Below, one piece after another: positions 49,385-61,400 of a stretch of 64,000 bases of DNA. The notes beneath the pieces were generated by a model that was not told the origin of the DNA, did not search any database, and was given only the letters and a program-made list of their open reading frames with translations. Within the stretch, counting starts at the first letter, position 1. Each line of letters opens with the position of its first letter. The stretch is from positions 16,478,622-16,542,621 of the forward strand of contig NC_133123.1 in the NCBI RefSeq assembly GCF_033568475.1, read 5' to 3'. A program made the position numbers and the translations under genes. This DNA is from Henckelia pumila (lineage: Eukaryota; Streptophyta; Magnoliopsida; Lamiales; Gesneriaceae).

Positions 49385-52300
49385 ATGGTCTCCACCGACT
49401 CCGCTGTTGCTCAACCTCCTGTGATCTCTCCAACAACAGCCGTCCCTTATCTCATCTCTTTCAACATAGCTGCTCAAGCCCCTCTCAAACTTACATCCAC
49501 CAACTACTCCGCTTGGCGCCTCCAGTTTCAATCGCTCCTCATTGGATATGATTTACTTGGGTTTGTCGATGGTTCGAAGCTTTGCCCACCTTCTACCATT
49601 ACCATCAGCAACGTCCAAACCCCCAACCCCGCCTACTCCTTGTGAGTTCGATAAGATCAGCTCTTGCTCAATGCAATAATCGGTGCTCCCTCACCCACAA
49701 TCATCCCCTTCATCGTGACCTTATGCACGTCTTCTGAGGCGTGGGCTACGCTTGCTAAAACTTATGCCGCTCCAAGTCGGGGTCGTATAATGCAACTAAA
49801 GGCACACCTTTCTCATCCGGTGAAGGTACGAAGTCTATCACCGAATTTCTTCAAGGCATCAAAGCCAATGTTGATGCGCTTGCTCTCATGAATGTCTCTG
49901 TAGATGCGGAAGACCTTACTCTCAAAATCCTCAATGGCCTTGATGAGAGCTACAAAAAACTCTCACATGCCATCCAAGCTCGTGATACATCTATCACGTT
50001 TGATGAACTTCATGAAAAACTTCTGAATTTTGAAGCCCAACTCTTAATCAACACGCCTCCTCCATCTGGTCCCTCTACGGCATTCCATACCTCTCGTTTT
50101 CCCAAGGCTGTAGTCCAAGGTCCTCAACGTGCCCCTGCTCCAACTCGTCCTCGTGACACTCGTTCTTCTGGCTCTTGGACCCCTCGTCAGCCCCTCCATC
50201 CTTTTCTTCGGGGCCTAAACCATACCTGGATCGCTGCCAGTTGTGCAGTGTCACTGGCCACTCTGCCAAACGATGCCTTGATTTTCAGTATGTTCCCTGA
50301 AATCCACAACCACTTAACAATACCTCCCGTCCGGCCTATGGTGGCACTCAATCCCATACTGCCTCCCACCCATCGGCCATACCCACACCAACTAAATGAA
50401 TCCTGGATTCTGGTGCATCTCATCATGTTACTACAGATCTTGCAAACCTCACCCTCCATTCCTCTTATGATGGCTCTGACTCTATTTTAGTGGGCAATGA
50501 CGCTGGTTTGTCTATTTCACAAATTGGATCTACTGTCTTACAAACCTTATCTCTGCCCCTCTCCCTCGCCAATGTTTTATGTGTCCCATCCATGACCAAA
50601 AATTTAATCTCGGTGTCCCAACTATGTCGCACTAACAATGTTTCTATCTCCTTTCTCCCTTCGGGTTTTCAGGTGCAGGATCTCAGCACGGGGGATCTGC
50701 TTCTCACAGGAGCATGTAACCATGGAGTCTACGTTTGGCCAGTCTCTAGCTCTCTCCCTTCCTCGCCGTTGGCTTATCTTGCTTCCTCTGCTTCTGTTCC
50801 ATTGTGGCATGCTCGTCTCGATCATCCCTCCTCTGATATTGTGCGTCACTTAGTGTCCTCAAGGGTTATTCTTGTCCCTATGAGTTCTCAATTCAGCTTT
50901 TCTTGCAACTCTTGCCAAATTAATAAAAGTCAAAACTTCCTTTTTTGCATTCACTTCTTATTTCCTCTTACTCTCTCGAACTCATTTTCTCGGATGTCTG
51001 GACATCTCCAGTACTCTCTATGGATGGCTTTAAATATTACATTATCTTTGTAGATCACTTCATTAAGTATATCTGGTTATACCCTCTTCGACGCAAGTCT
51101 GAAGTTCTTAGGATCTTTACGGACTACAAATCTCTTGTCGAATCTTACTTTCACCACAAAATTATCACACTCTACATTGACAATGATGGTAAATTTCTCG
51201 CACTCAAATCACTTCTGGCTCAGCATGGTATTTCCCACCTCACTACCCCGCCCCACACACCAAAACATAAGGGTTACTTGGAGCGTCGTCACCGTCACAT
51301 TGTGGAAACTGGCCTCATGCTTCTTCACCAAGCCTCTTTACCCGCAACCTTCTGGCCCTTTGCCTTTGCCGCTGCCACATACCTGATAAACCGTATGCCT
51401 AAACAAAATCTTTCTATGCTCTCCTCATTTGAGAAGCTTTTTCATCGACCTCCCAACCTTGCTAAATTACGTATATTTGGTTGTCTGTGTTACCCTTGGC
51501 TTCGTCCCTATGCACCTCACAAACTGGCGCCGAAGTCTTCCCATGTGTCTTCCTGGGTTACTCCCTCTCCCAAAGTGCTTATCTCTGTCTCGATCTTTCA
51601 ACTTCAAAACTCCACGTCTCTCGTCATGCTCACTTTGTTGAGTCACTCTTCCCTTATCCATCTCCACCTCTTAGCCCGTCCGACCCTACCTCACCATCCA
51701 TTTTCAAGCCGTTCGTACTCCAGTTCCCTATGGATGTGGCTCCACTGCTCTCCATGGCTCCTGCGTCCCCAGATCTACATATCACCCCTCCAGCTGAGCC
51801 TTCACCACCACCTGCTACTACCCACTCACCACTTATCCATTCTGATCAGACCCACTCCATGATCACTCGTTCTCGGAACAATATCACCAAACCAAACCCA
51901 AAATACTCCCTTCACACCACCCATTCTTCCCTAGATCAGGAACCTACCTGTGTCACGACTAGGGGTGCAAATGAACCGAACATGTTCGTGAGCTTTACGA
52001 GCCCGCTCGATAAATATTTGATTCTTATTCGAGCTTATCGAACTCGAGCCGAATTCGAACATGTTCGAACTTTTTTTCCAGCCGAGCTCGAGCCAAAATT
52101 ACTCTGTTCGATAGTTCGCGAATAGTTCGCGAACTTTAATATTTAATTAATATAATATAATTATATAATAAATATATATACATTTCGAACTTTTTCGAGC
52201 TTTTCGAGCTTTTCGAACCATGATATCCGAATAGTTCACGAATAGGTTCGAATATTTCGAACCGAACTCAAACTCGAACTTCATTTCGAGCCGAAATTAT

Positions 52301-52743
52301 CGAACTTCGAATCGAGCTCGAACTCGAATATACTCTTATCGAGCCGAATTTAAGCCTTAAAATTTTATCATTATTCGGCTCGATTCGGTTCGTTTGCACC
52401 CCTAGTCACGACTGCTCTTCGTGATTCTCGATGGCGGACTGCCATGTCAGAAGAATTTGATGCTCTCTTGAGCAATGGCACTTGGGACCTTGTTCCTCCA
52501 CACCACACTCAAAATCTTGTTGGATGCAAATGGGTATTTTGCATCAAGCACACTCCTGATGGTCTTGTTGATAGGTTCAAAGCTCATCTTGTCGTCAAAG
52601 GTTTTTATCAACGCCCTGGTATTGATTATCGTGACACATTCAGTCCGGTCGTTAAACCAACCACCATCCATATTGTTCTCAGCCTTGAGGTTCAGCATGG
52701 CTGGTGTCTCCGGCAGCTTGATGTAAATAATGCCTTATTATAT
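49385..52743 (+). pseudogene. Copia gag-pol polyprotein remnant
   Basis: Gag is represented by LTSTNYSAWRLQFQSLLIGY and ILNGLDESYKKLSHAIQARD. The pre-integrase region has LWHARLDHPSSDIVRH. Integrase has DHFIKYIWLYPLRRKS, TLYIDNDGKF and PKHKGYLERRHRHIVETGL. RT starts at [16 protein letters not shown] and continues through [14 protein letters not shown] and [17 protein letters not shown] to QLDVNNALL, where it ends. Frequent stops and frame changes separate these parts. Confidence 0.85.
51960..52404. mobile_element. hAT MITE inside the copia element (445 bp)
   Basis: The exact 8-bp duplication GTCACGAC flanks it at 51952-51959 and 52405-52412. Ends are TAGGGGTGCAAATGAACCG and CGGTTCGTTTGCACCCCTA, an inverted repeat of about 19 bp with one mismatch. 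The interior is a mosaic of TTCGAAC/GAGCTCGA words. It interrupts the region between integrase and RT. Confidence 0.92.
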
Positions 52744-52765
52744 AAGTACAACATAATCACTTTCT

Positions 52766-53712
52766 AAATTTTCTCCCATATGCTAAGTAACGATAAGTGG
52801 AAAAGTGACGATTAATTTATTAATTTTGGTTGACAATTGGGAAAAATATGCTCTTGATATATTGGTTTGCTGCTCGAAAACTAAGGCTGACTCTTGCTTC
52901 GAATTTTAGGTCATTTGCTCACAGAGACGCAGCTAAGAAATTTTTATCTAGTGAGAGAAATCGGATTTGTATTCTGAATGTTAAACCTAATTAATAATAC
53001 AGTTTCAATTAAATATAAAGTTGTTATATCAAACCTATAATATCTTATATTATTTTTAAATTATTATTTCAGAAATAAAAATGAAATATGACCAATTTAT
53101 ATAGAAAAATACACTTAAAAATTGAACATGTATGTATTTAGAACAAAGGCACATCATATTTTATTTATTTTTGTGAGAATTCCCTCTACAATTCATATTA
53201 AATAGACATTATCCTTCACAATCAATTATTTTTCACAATAAAAATAAAAATAACATATAGAATTTGAGTAAAAAATATCATAAAAAAATGGTTGTAAGTT
53301 TGATACCTTAATTTGTATAGTAAGTAGTCGGTAGAGACACCGGACATGACCAGGGGAACTAATGATAGTATAATTCTTTGTGAGTCAATTTGCATGTGAA
53401 GTGAAACCCACACACATTGGGCCATAAGTTTTTGTAGTGTGGGCTGGACATATAAAATATTTTGAAGTAATTTTGGGCCATAAATATCTAAAATATGGAC
53501 TATATATATACATAAAATATGGACAAGAATCTGCTGGACAAGAGTCATATAAGAGCTCCGCCCTTGTTTGCTCAGAATTTGTGTAACATGCACGAACTCA
53601 GAATGTTAGGCGATAAGCAAAAATCTTACTGGCTCTTATTTATAATATAAGTGCTATATTTGTGATGATTTTGAGTAAATGTATCAATTACAAATCTGAA
53701 TAGCAGTTGACC
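52766..53712. other. Spacer
   Basis: AT-rich; no recognised feature on either strand. Confidence 0.4.
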
Positions 53713-53717
53713 GTAGC

Positions 53718-54922
53718 TGTCACGCCCCGCTCCCAGGGTCGGATGATATCGCCGTTGCTTTCAAATAAAATTCGAAAACAATCAGGTTCTTAGTACAGAA
53801 TTTAACTAAAACCAGTCTATTTCATAGATAAAATCCATAATAAATATTCTGTACAACTCAAAATTTCCAAATTTGAAATAAACTTTGCGGGAACGTCTTA
53901 CAACTTAAAAATCAGTATAATAACTATAAAATCTCAAAACTATCTTCATCACCATCTCCAAGACATGACTTGTTCTCGATTTCTTCGACTTGATCTTCAT
54001 AACAAAATCAACATGATTTACATATTTTGGCCAGACACTGAAATTTCTCTCATTAATCGTGGCTAACTGATCAGTCCCCTATATGTAATTCCTCTAAGGG
54101 GTGAGGTCATTTGTCGGTTATTCTTACCCACCGCATCAGGGACATAACATAGCATAGTTCGAAAATTTCCTTTCCACTCCTAATTCGAGTCATAACAGTG
54201 TCAAAACATACGTTTAACAAAACTTCATCAAGAATAACAATTATATAGCAAGATTCCAAAGATTATCATGAACGATCGAAATTTCAAAACATACATATAA
54301 TTTTAAAACATAAGCCCACTTACCAAATATATTTGTGCGAGAATCAAATACTTGAATAAGCAAAGCTTCGACCGAAACGTAGAAACAAAACTCGGAGAAA
54401 TTCAGACTTGAATTTCTCGAAATAAGACAGATTTTCTTGGACTTTCCTTAAACACAATTCTCTTCAATTGCCTACCTACTTCCACGTGCATATGTGAGAA
54501 ATTGACCAATCCCATTTGACACAAATTTTGCCATTGATTTCAGAAACTCCCTGACACAACTTGTGGCACTAAATCTCGAAATTCAAAGAAAAGAGAGAGA
54601 GTAGTGGAACGATTTCTTGCTGCCAAAATATGAAGAGAAAAGCAGGAAAATTTGTGTGTGATTTTTCTTGTGTTTGCTCCTCTATTTATAGGCACACAAA
54701 AAATAAGCTTAAGATATAACAAAATCTTGATATTCCAAATTTGATTGAAATTTCCATTTCTCAAGATTTGATTCCTTCTAAATGTAGATCACTTACCTTA
54801 TTTGTATACTAATTATCTCAAATTAATAAAATCTGAATATATACTCTATCTCAAAAATTATCTCGGAATATATAATTATACCACGAATTAAAATATAAAT
54901 TCTAAAAATTCGGGGTTTCACA
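53718..54922. mobile_element. Solo LTR (1205 bp)
   Basis: The segment begins TGTCACGCCCCGC, ends CGGGGTTTCACA and is flanked by the exact 5-bp duplication GTAGC (53713-53717 and 54923-54927). There is no internal retroelement sequence, so LTR-LTR recombination has removed it. The TGTCACGCCCC start suggests a Ty3/gypsy LTR family. Orientation cannot be fixed. Confidence 0.82.
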
Positions 54923-54927
54923 GTAGC

Positions 54928-55312
54928 CATGATCAGCTAAATTATGATCTGCTGAAAAGTTATCAGCTGCTGAATTTGCTAGCTACTGATATTTAATAAT
55001 TTTCTTTGATATTTCTATATGAGTTTTTATATGATTTTCGAACTCGAGACTTGATCTTCAATTAATATTTTGGGTACCATTGACAGAGAAATACATGACA
55101 ATATATTTAATAACAATACTTTACAAAAAACTATATCAAGTCGTCAATGATCATGTGGTTTATCGACATAACTATCTCTCAAAATAAAAATAAAAAACAA
55201 AACAAAAGAAAAGAAAAAAACAGAACAAAAACAAAACGCACCATAAGCTCCATGATGTTAACTGTCAAGCTTGAAATAAACAGGTGCATATGAAATGCAA
55301 AAGAGGATATGC

Positions 55313-55398
<86 letters not shown>

Positions 55399-56162
55399 TT
55401 TTGTTATCCTGCCCACCCACCGTGTCCACCATGAGGTGGCACTCAACTATTGGATGTGATACTCACTTAACTATAAAACTCACATTTTATTTTTTTAAAA
55501 AACATGTAATTACATCTTATCCAATATGTTCCTTTTAAATACTTAAATACAAGACAAAAAGGACACGAGGAAATTTTAAATATTATATCTAAAATATAAT
55601 GCACCATGCAAAATTCAAAGAAATGAAAAAAATAACTATCGTTTTATTTTTGGAACATTGAAAAATATACTTTTCAAGTTTATAATATAAATAAAATTGA
55701 TAAATTAGCAATTTATTATACATGCACGCATTATGCACGTTCCAAATAAATTAATAATTTATCAATAATGCACGAATTACGCACGTGATTTCATTTAAAA
55801 AAAGGTAAATACATTAATTCGTTAGTCATTCGGTGCAAGATTTTGTTACGAAAAAAACGCTTCTTCCACCTATAAAAATAAATGTATTAATTCGCTAATC
55901 AACATTGCTCATATTTAAAATAAAAAGTAATATTTTTGGCATAAAAAATAATATTTTTTCATGATTCGGGTGAAGAGATCCATCTTATAAAATTAATCCG
56001 TGAGATCTTTTCATGAAAGTTTTTGTGTAACCTTCTTGGTGCCACAAAAAATCTCAGATGCCCTTGATTCTTGTCTAATAAACTTTCGGCAATTTATCTC
56101 CTTCATCTTCAACATCGGTTAGTGAAATCAGGCGGAAGGAGTCAAGTTTATTGTTATAAGGA
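54928..56162. other. Spacer with long TA microsatellite
   Basis: A TA run of about 79 bp lies at 55317-55395. Otherwise AT-rich DNA; no coding signal. Confidence 0.5.
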
Positions 56163-56489
56163 TCATACGTGCTCGCTAATCATCCGGTGAAGGATTTTGT
56201 CAAGAGCAAGGGGTTTCTTCCACCCATAAATGTAAATTTCTTGCTTATAATCCATTTCAAAATCCACCCACTTACATGATTCAGATATGTATACCACAAA
56301 TCTACAGACTCCATGTCTAGTGCGCAAATCACTGAGCACAACTCTATAACTCACGAGGACATTATCTTCAACTTGAGTAACAAAACCCACGACAGCATTC
56401 TCAAACCAACATTCAAATAGAGGGAGGGTAATGAAATATTCGAAAATGGAAACCAACATCCTATTCAATAATTTTATTTGTATGTTCAT
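56163..56489 (-). pseudogene. F-box-associated-domain-like fragment
   Basis: A 108-codon minus-strand frame contains VSYRVVLSDL, RFVVYISESCKWVDFEM and EIYIYGWKKPLALDKI. This resembles the beta-rich F-box-associated region of plant F-box proteins, where a gene-specific 'VYSSETGxW' strand is common. It lacks the N-terminal F-box in the same frame. Two F-box-like pieces occur about 0.7-1.1 kb upstream on the minus strand, so this may be the 3' part of one broken gene. The family call is from memory of motifs. Confidence 0.4.
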
Positions 56490-57720
56490 ATTTCTAGTCT
56501 ACGTGAAAAATACGTGCACTACACGTGCATATTTCAAGTATACATGCAAAACACGTGCATATTTCTAGCTGATATATTTCAAATATCAAGCTTTGCCATA
56601 CTATATTATTTCATTCTCAGCAATGATTCATACCTTCTATAGTATCCTTGAAGCTCAATTGATCACTTGAAGGCTGCTTTTAAGTCAAATTATTTCTCGT
56701 GACCGAACAATCTCAACTGAATTGGAAAGGGGCTTTGAGTCACTGATGACCTAAAGGCTGCTTTCGCAACATAGAAAATCATTGCTTTGAATTTTTTTTG
56801 AATTTGAACAAAAAATATCGCCTGTATCCTTATCATGTGCACCTAGATAACATCCACTTTCGAAAATGTCCATTTTATTCCTAGTCTACGTGCGAAATAG
56901 AAATACGTGCACTACACGTGCATATTTCTAGTATATGTGCAAAAAACATGCATATTTCAAACAGATATATTTCAAATATCAAGATTTGCCATAAATTATT
57001 TCATCCTCAGCCATGATTCATACCTTCTCCGATATATAATATCCTTGAAGCTCAATTTGAATCACTGATGACTTGAAGGCTGCTTCTGCAACATAGAAAA
57101 CCATTGCTTTGAAACAATTTTGAATTTGGAAAAAACCTCACTGGAAGCCTTATAAGCACCTCGAATAACATCCACTATGGGAAATTTCCTCATGTGGACC
57201 TAATTATACCTCTTTTTTTAGAACCTATATCACTTTCATTATCGATTGGAATAAACCAAATTCCTTGGAATAAATACACAAACTATTTAAATATTTAAAT
57301 GATTTATTTGTATATTCATATTCCTAGTCTTCGTGCAAAATACGTGCATATTTCTAATAGATATATTTCAAATATCAAGATTTGCCACAATAAATTCTTT
57401 CATTCTCAGCCATTATTCATACCTTCTCTAATATATAATATCCTTGAAGCTCAATTGATCAGTTGAATTGGGAAGGGGCTTTGAATGACTGATGACAGCT
57501 TGAAGGATGCTTCTGCAACATAGAAACCATTGCTTTGAAACAATTTTGAATTTGAAAAAAACCTCACTGGAAGCCTTATGAGCACCTCGAATAACATCCA
57601 CTATGGGAAATTTCCTCACGCGGACCTAATTATACCTCTTCTTTTAGAACCTATATCACTTTTCATGATCGATTGGAATAAACCAAACTCCTTAGAAGAA
57701 ATACAGAAAATTATTAACGA
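56482..57720. repeat. Three degenerate tandem units of about 400 bp
   Basis: Successive units share, in order, CTAGTCTACGTG, ATATTTCAAATATCAAG, TTTGCCA, AAGCTCAATT and the 'ACATAGAAA' motif. Starts are near 56490, 56877 and 57320. The second and third units also share GAAATTTCCTCA and GATTGGAATAAACCAAA. Units have diverged by substitutions and small indels. Confidence 0.75.
57428..57619 (-). pseudogene. F-box-like N-terminal fragment
   Basis: A 63-codon frame reads MRKFPIVDVIRGAHKA then VFFKFKIVSKQWF, close to the 'FKxVSKxW' end of the plant F-box helix. Related DNA is repeated upstream in the second tandem unit (about 57050-57190). F-box proteins select targets for SCF ubiquitin ligases, but no intact gene is visible here. 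Confidence 0.4.
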
Positions 57721-58296
57721 TAACCTGCACAGGAGATAGAACATGGAGAAGTTGGATGGAGATATAAATTACTAATAAACTCGTACCATCAAAGTTACAA
57801 AACAAATATTATCCAAATGTAAAACTATACAAAAAAATAATCCTCTAACAAAGTGAATAACTAATAAAACTTAATAATAAATATGATATATTTGAATGCA
57901 TTGATATATTGATGAAAAGTTACTATTGATTTATAAAAAAAAACAACAACATGAAACTTGAGCTATCAAATAATGCATTATATAAATTAATCCTAATAGA
58001 GAAGATGTTTGTGTTTGATCTTATTTGATTGGGAAAAAATTTATTATATATATGTCTGTGTTATCAACCCATAATCAATTGTGGTTTTACAAAATGAGAT
58101 TAATATATTGAAATATATTGTGGTTCTCATATAGAAAAAGCGCCCATGCTTAATAATTTAATTAATCAAATGTGGTTTTACAAAATGAGATTAATATATA
58201 TTTTAATGAATTTGTCTGTAATCCAATTTTTCCAAGAAATCTTTGAATCATTCAAGAATTTGTCTGTATTAATGGGATCAGTTCATGATATTACAG
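57721..58296. other. AT-rich spacer
   Basis: Two copies of GTGGTTTTACAAAATGAGAT occur near 58082 and 58171. Nothing else was recognised. Confidence 0.4.
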
Positions 58297-58681
58297 GTGC
58301 CTCCAGCTGAGTTGGAACATTTTCTTCAATCAATATCTGATGTAGCTGATGTAGCAGTGATTCCGTATGAGTTTTCTACTAGTTTGAGTCTATATTCCTT
58401 AGTTTGTCTTAGTCTTTTCTAAAAATCCATCTCAAATTCGTGACGAGGTATCTAAAAATCGAATATACTTCAGAATTATACCACTTCCGTACCCTTTGTT
58501 ACAAAATTGTTGATTGATTACCATTACGAGCTACCATTTATGTTTCTACACTTCCATATATTTTCGAGATCGCGCAGCTATCCAGATTGCAGAAGCAGGC
58601 CAGAGTCTGATGGCATATCTTGTAAGAAAACCTGGCAGCACTATCTCTGCCACTCGAATCATGGATTTCATTGCAAACCAG
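58297..58681 (+). pseudogene. 4-coumarate-CoA-ligase-like (acyl-CoA synthetase) fragment, two exons
   Basis: Exon-like piece 1 (58297-58364, after TTACAG) encodes VPPAELEHFLQSISDVADVA, the C-terminal lobe motif of 4CL-like ligases. Piece 2 (58578-58681) begins CTATCCAGAT and, after a small frame-changing indel near 58588, encodes LVRKPGSTISATRIMDFIAN. It ends at CAG|GTATG. Intact family members link these two exons with YPDEEAGQ. About 500 N-terminal residues (including the AMP-binding core) and the final exon are missing. These enzymes activate cinnamates or fatty acids; this fragment cannot. Confidence 0.75.
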
Positions 58682-59029
58682 GTATGAAAAACCATGTCTT
58701 TTAACGAAATAGGATTCTTAATTATGTGTTTTGCCGAATTTTACACAAGTATTTTTCATAAGTGATTGTTTTGCCCACCATCTACAACATCTTTTTATGG
58801 AAATATGTCGGAAGAATCCTTTGACTTACATTACCATGTAGTGTCTCATGAATACGGTAATGAGTTAAATTCTTCCACCCACGTTTCATAGCTGATACCT
58901 TTTCATTTATTTATTTTTTGTCAAAAATAAATCAATTTTGCTTTAAATTTAATGTTTGACATGTAACTTGATCAGTTATTGGGCATCTATTCATTTTTTT
59001 TGGTTCTTTATTTGTGACTGAATTTTTAG

Positions 59030-59381
59030 TCCGAGGGAAGTTTGGCAGCCCTGCTTCAGAGGCGAGTGGTAATGAATATCATATTCAAAGCACTTAAGGT
59101 GAATTAATTACTATGTTAATGATGTTTACCTTTTAATCATTTGTATTTGTCGTTGGATTATTAACATTATATATGTAAATATTTTTAAGGAAACTGACAT
59201 TGGAAGACAAGTAACTCGACTGAGAAAACATTCATCTGATGAAGTTCATAGGTTTTTAGTTTCTCAAAAAATTTAACATTATTGAAATCATTTCAAGAAA
59301 TTGCTTCTTTCTTCCAGAAAATGGAAGGACACTGTTGATTAATGGGTGAGGCTGAATGTTGATTAATGGGTGAGGCTGAAT
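59030..59381 (+). pseudogene. MED26/TFIIS-N-domain-like fragment, three exons
   Basis: Exon 1 (59030-59098) encodes LLQRRVVMNIIFKALK. Exon 2 (59190-59251) encodes ETDIGRQVTRLRKHSSDEVH. Exon 3 from 59318 encodes KWKDTVD, then TAA, then WVRLN. The spliced order matches the TFIIS N-terminal (LW) domain of plant Mediator subunit 26-like proteins, in which the last motif reads DEW. A Glu codon has become TAA. A perfect 24-bp tandem duplication (59334-59357, 59358-59381) repeats the end including the stop. Splice borders are well kept despite the damage. Confidence 0.72.
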
Positions 59382-60501
59382 GTAACAGAGGAAGAAGGCC
59401 AGATTATGTGGCTCTGCCTTTTGTGTTTGATATTTTGTTAATCATTGATTTTTCAGTGTTAATGTCTATTCTTTATGCAAATGGAAATGGAAGTAGTAGC
59501 TAATCTCCTGTGCATATAAATTGAAGATGTTTGTGTTTTATATTTTGTTTGAGATTGATTTTTCAGTGTTTATGTCTATTATTTATGCATATGGAAATGG
59601 AATACATTCTTGGCAGCATGCTTTTGTATGCGTCTTTAGCTTCGGTTTTGTTAATTCAGTAATCTTCTGCATGTTTTGATGCAATTGTTTTACAATTTTG
59701 AAGATGATTTTGTGTTCCTTTTCTTGTTTTTCGGTTGTATATTGTATTTTGATTGCATGTGGAATTTATTTTATTCATTTTTCTTGCGTTGATTCATTCT
59801 CATGAATATTGCTAATTGTTTTATTTATGATATTTCTAGGAGTCTCTAAAACAGGGGCGTCAATAGCTATTTGCATGTAATTTTCAATTTAAGTTGAATG
59901 ACAGAAATGAATTTGTGAGTAGAAGTTATGTTTCAATAATCTGTTGTACATGATTGGAAGATTGTATATTAAATTTTATTTTAGATGAATTTCTTATTAT
60001 TTTGTAGTGTATAATTATTCTTAACCTTTTTATAAACATTGTGTGGTGGAGCCTCTGAATTACAAATTAATAGCAACTTGAGTTACTGGAAGAACTATTA
60101 TTGATGTGGAGCAGCTTTGCAAAATATATACTACATTTGCTCTCTAACATTCCTATATATGAGATTGCTGTCATATTTGCAATTTATATGTTCGTGAAGA
60201 AATGGTTTTGTATTTGTGTAGATACCACTACAATGTCGCAGACTCAAGGCTCGGTAAACATTTATAAAAGGGGAACGAAAATGGCTTACATATTAGTTGT
60301 GTGGCGTCAGCTCTAAACCTATGGGCCTTGATCATGGATGCTGGGATAGGTTTCAGTTTGCAAGTGTACGTATGAGCTTTCTGTTGTATTTCTTCTCAAG
60401 TTTGTTTATTAAACTAATGTTTCTTGTTATGACTTCTTGTGTCACTTCCTAGCTTGGCCTTGTTTCCTATCCCAACAATAATGTTTCCTGGTTCTTATTA
60501 G
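59382..60501. other. Spacer with an internal direct duplication; possible exon of the next fragment
   Basis: Segments near 59415-59500 and 59525-59605 are similar (both contain GATTTTTCAGTGTT and TATGTCTAT or AATGTCTAT). Around 60280-60365 an open frame reading ASALNLWALIMDAG ends at a donor GT|GTACGT and could be an exon of the unrecognised gene that follows. Confidence 0.4.
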
Positions 60502-61171
60502 GATTGGATCATGGAGCAGTAGGAGAGAAATTATTAAATGTGCAATAGCTGGTTCATCTAATGGAAGTTCGCTGGTGGTTATATCTAAAGGCAAGTTGAA
60601 GTTTCTCTTTTCTTGTGATTTATGCCTTATGCCAGCTCACTTTCATTTTTTATCATGCAATTATTTATTCCCTCCAGTCTTAAATATGCATTTGGTGCTT
60701 CTTGCTTAGAAATTAAAATTCTTGTTCGCTCTGAAAGAGGAGGAATCCAAATTATAAACGTGATCACCAGAAAGCTCAGTGTTGCTGCACTAACTGGAGG
60801 AACCTTGATGGCTATTATTGGAGGTATACAAACTTTATCACTCATTAAATAATTGAGTAACAAAGTCATGATTCTTAAATCTAGTATCTGGAAAGAAGCT
60901 AATTTCGCAGTTCTTAATTAAATGGATCACAACTTGATAATTCCAATCGCTTAGTGATAATTTCGTAATTCGTAGTTCATTTGATAATTCCAATCGCTTA
61001 GCGATAGTTTCGTCATTCGTAGTTCATGTTTTTTTACTGATAAATATGTGTTTGCTTTTACTTTTCATTTTAATCTATTCATATTTGTTTTATGTTTGTT
61101 TTTATTTTTAATAATTTACAGTATGGAGATACAAATTAAAGGAAATTGTTGCGGCTTTTATGAAAGCTTGA
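60502..61171 (+). pseudogene. Unrecognised gene, 3' part in three exons
   Basis: Exon-like pieces 60502-60590, 60710-60823 and 61122-61171 join in one frame to TGA at 61169-61171. The product reads GSWSSRREIIKCAIAGSSNG, then EIKILVRSERGGIQIINVIT, then LSVAALTGGTLMAIIGVWRY and ends IVAAFMKA. The last-but-one part is hydrophobic and could be a membrane segment. The first intron begins AG|GCAAGT, so it uses a GC donor (60591). I do not recognise the family. A complete gene would need upstream exons that I could not define; being next to two other gene fragments, it may be a captured piece. Confidence 0.45.
60934..61027. repeat. 47-bp tandem duplication inside an intron
   Basis: Two adjacent 47-bp units (60934-60980 and 60981-61027) differ at about three positions; both begin TTGATAATTCCAATCGCTTA. 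Confidence 0.9.
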
Positions 61172-61400
61172 GACGCTAACATGTGCTGAAGGAAGGAATC
61201 AAAGTTTTTCGAGATTAATGCATAGTTAATTTTTTCTTAGTGTTCATTAATTTAGAATTCAATTATTTTTATATTTGAATGATTTATAATATTGGAAAAC
61301 TTTATATTAAATTTTATTTTACAAATTTTTTGAATTTTGAGTGATTTATAATATTGAAAATTTGTGAATTAATTTTTTTTTTGTTTTTTATTTGAACAAA

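Larger units (their letters stand above)
49167..52765 (+). mobile_element. Second Ty1/copia element, 3'-truncated
   Basis: A short LTR (about 49167-49324, TGTTAGCAT...TTCTCA) is followed by a tRNA-Met primer site TGGTATCAGAG at 49334-49344. Gag, protease, integrase and the first part of RT follow on the plus strand in many frames. The sequence stops being recognisable inside RT at about 52743, and no 3' LTR is seen. A hAT MITE is inserted at 51960-52404. Confidence 0.85.

Noticed and set aside
55258..55538. ORFs with Tyr-Ile repeats
   Set aside because: They are translations of a TA dinucleotide run.
60226..60240. CACTACAATG as the left end of the CACTA element
   Set aside because: It matches only the first eight bases of the terminal motif and no subterminal repeats follow it.
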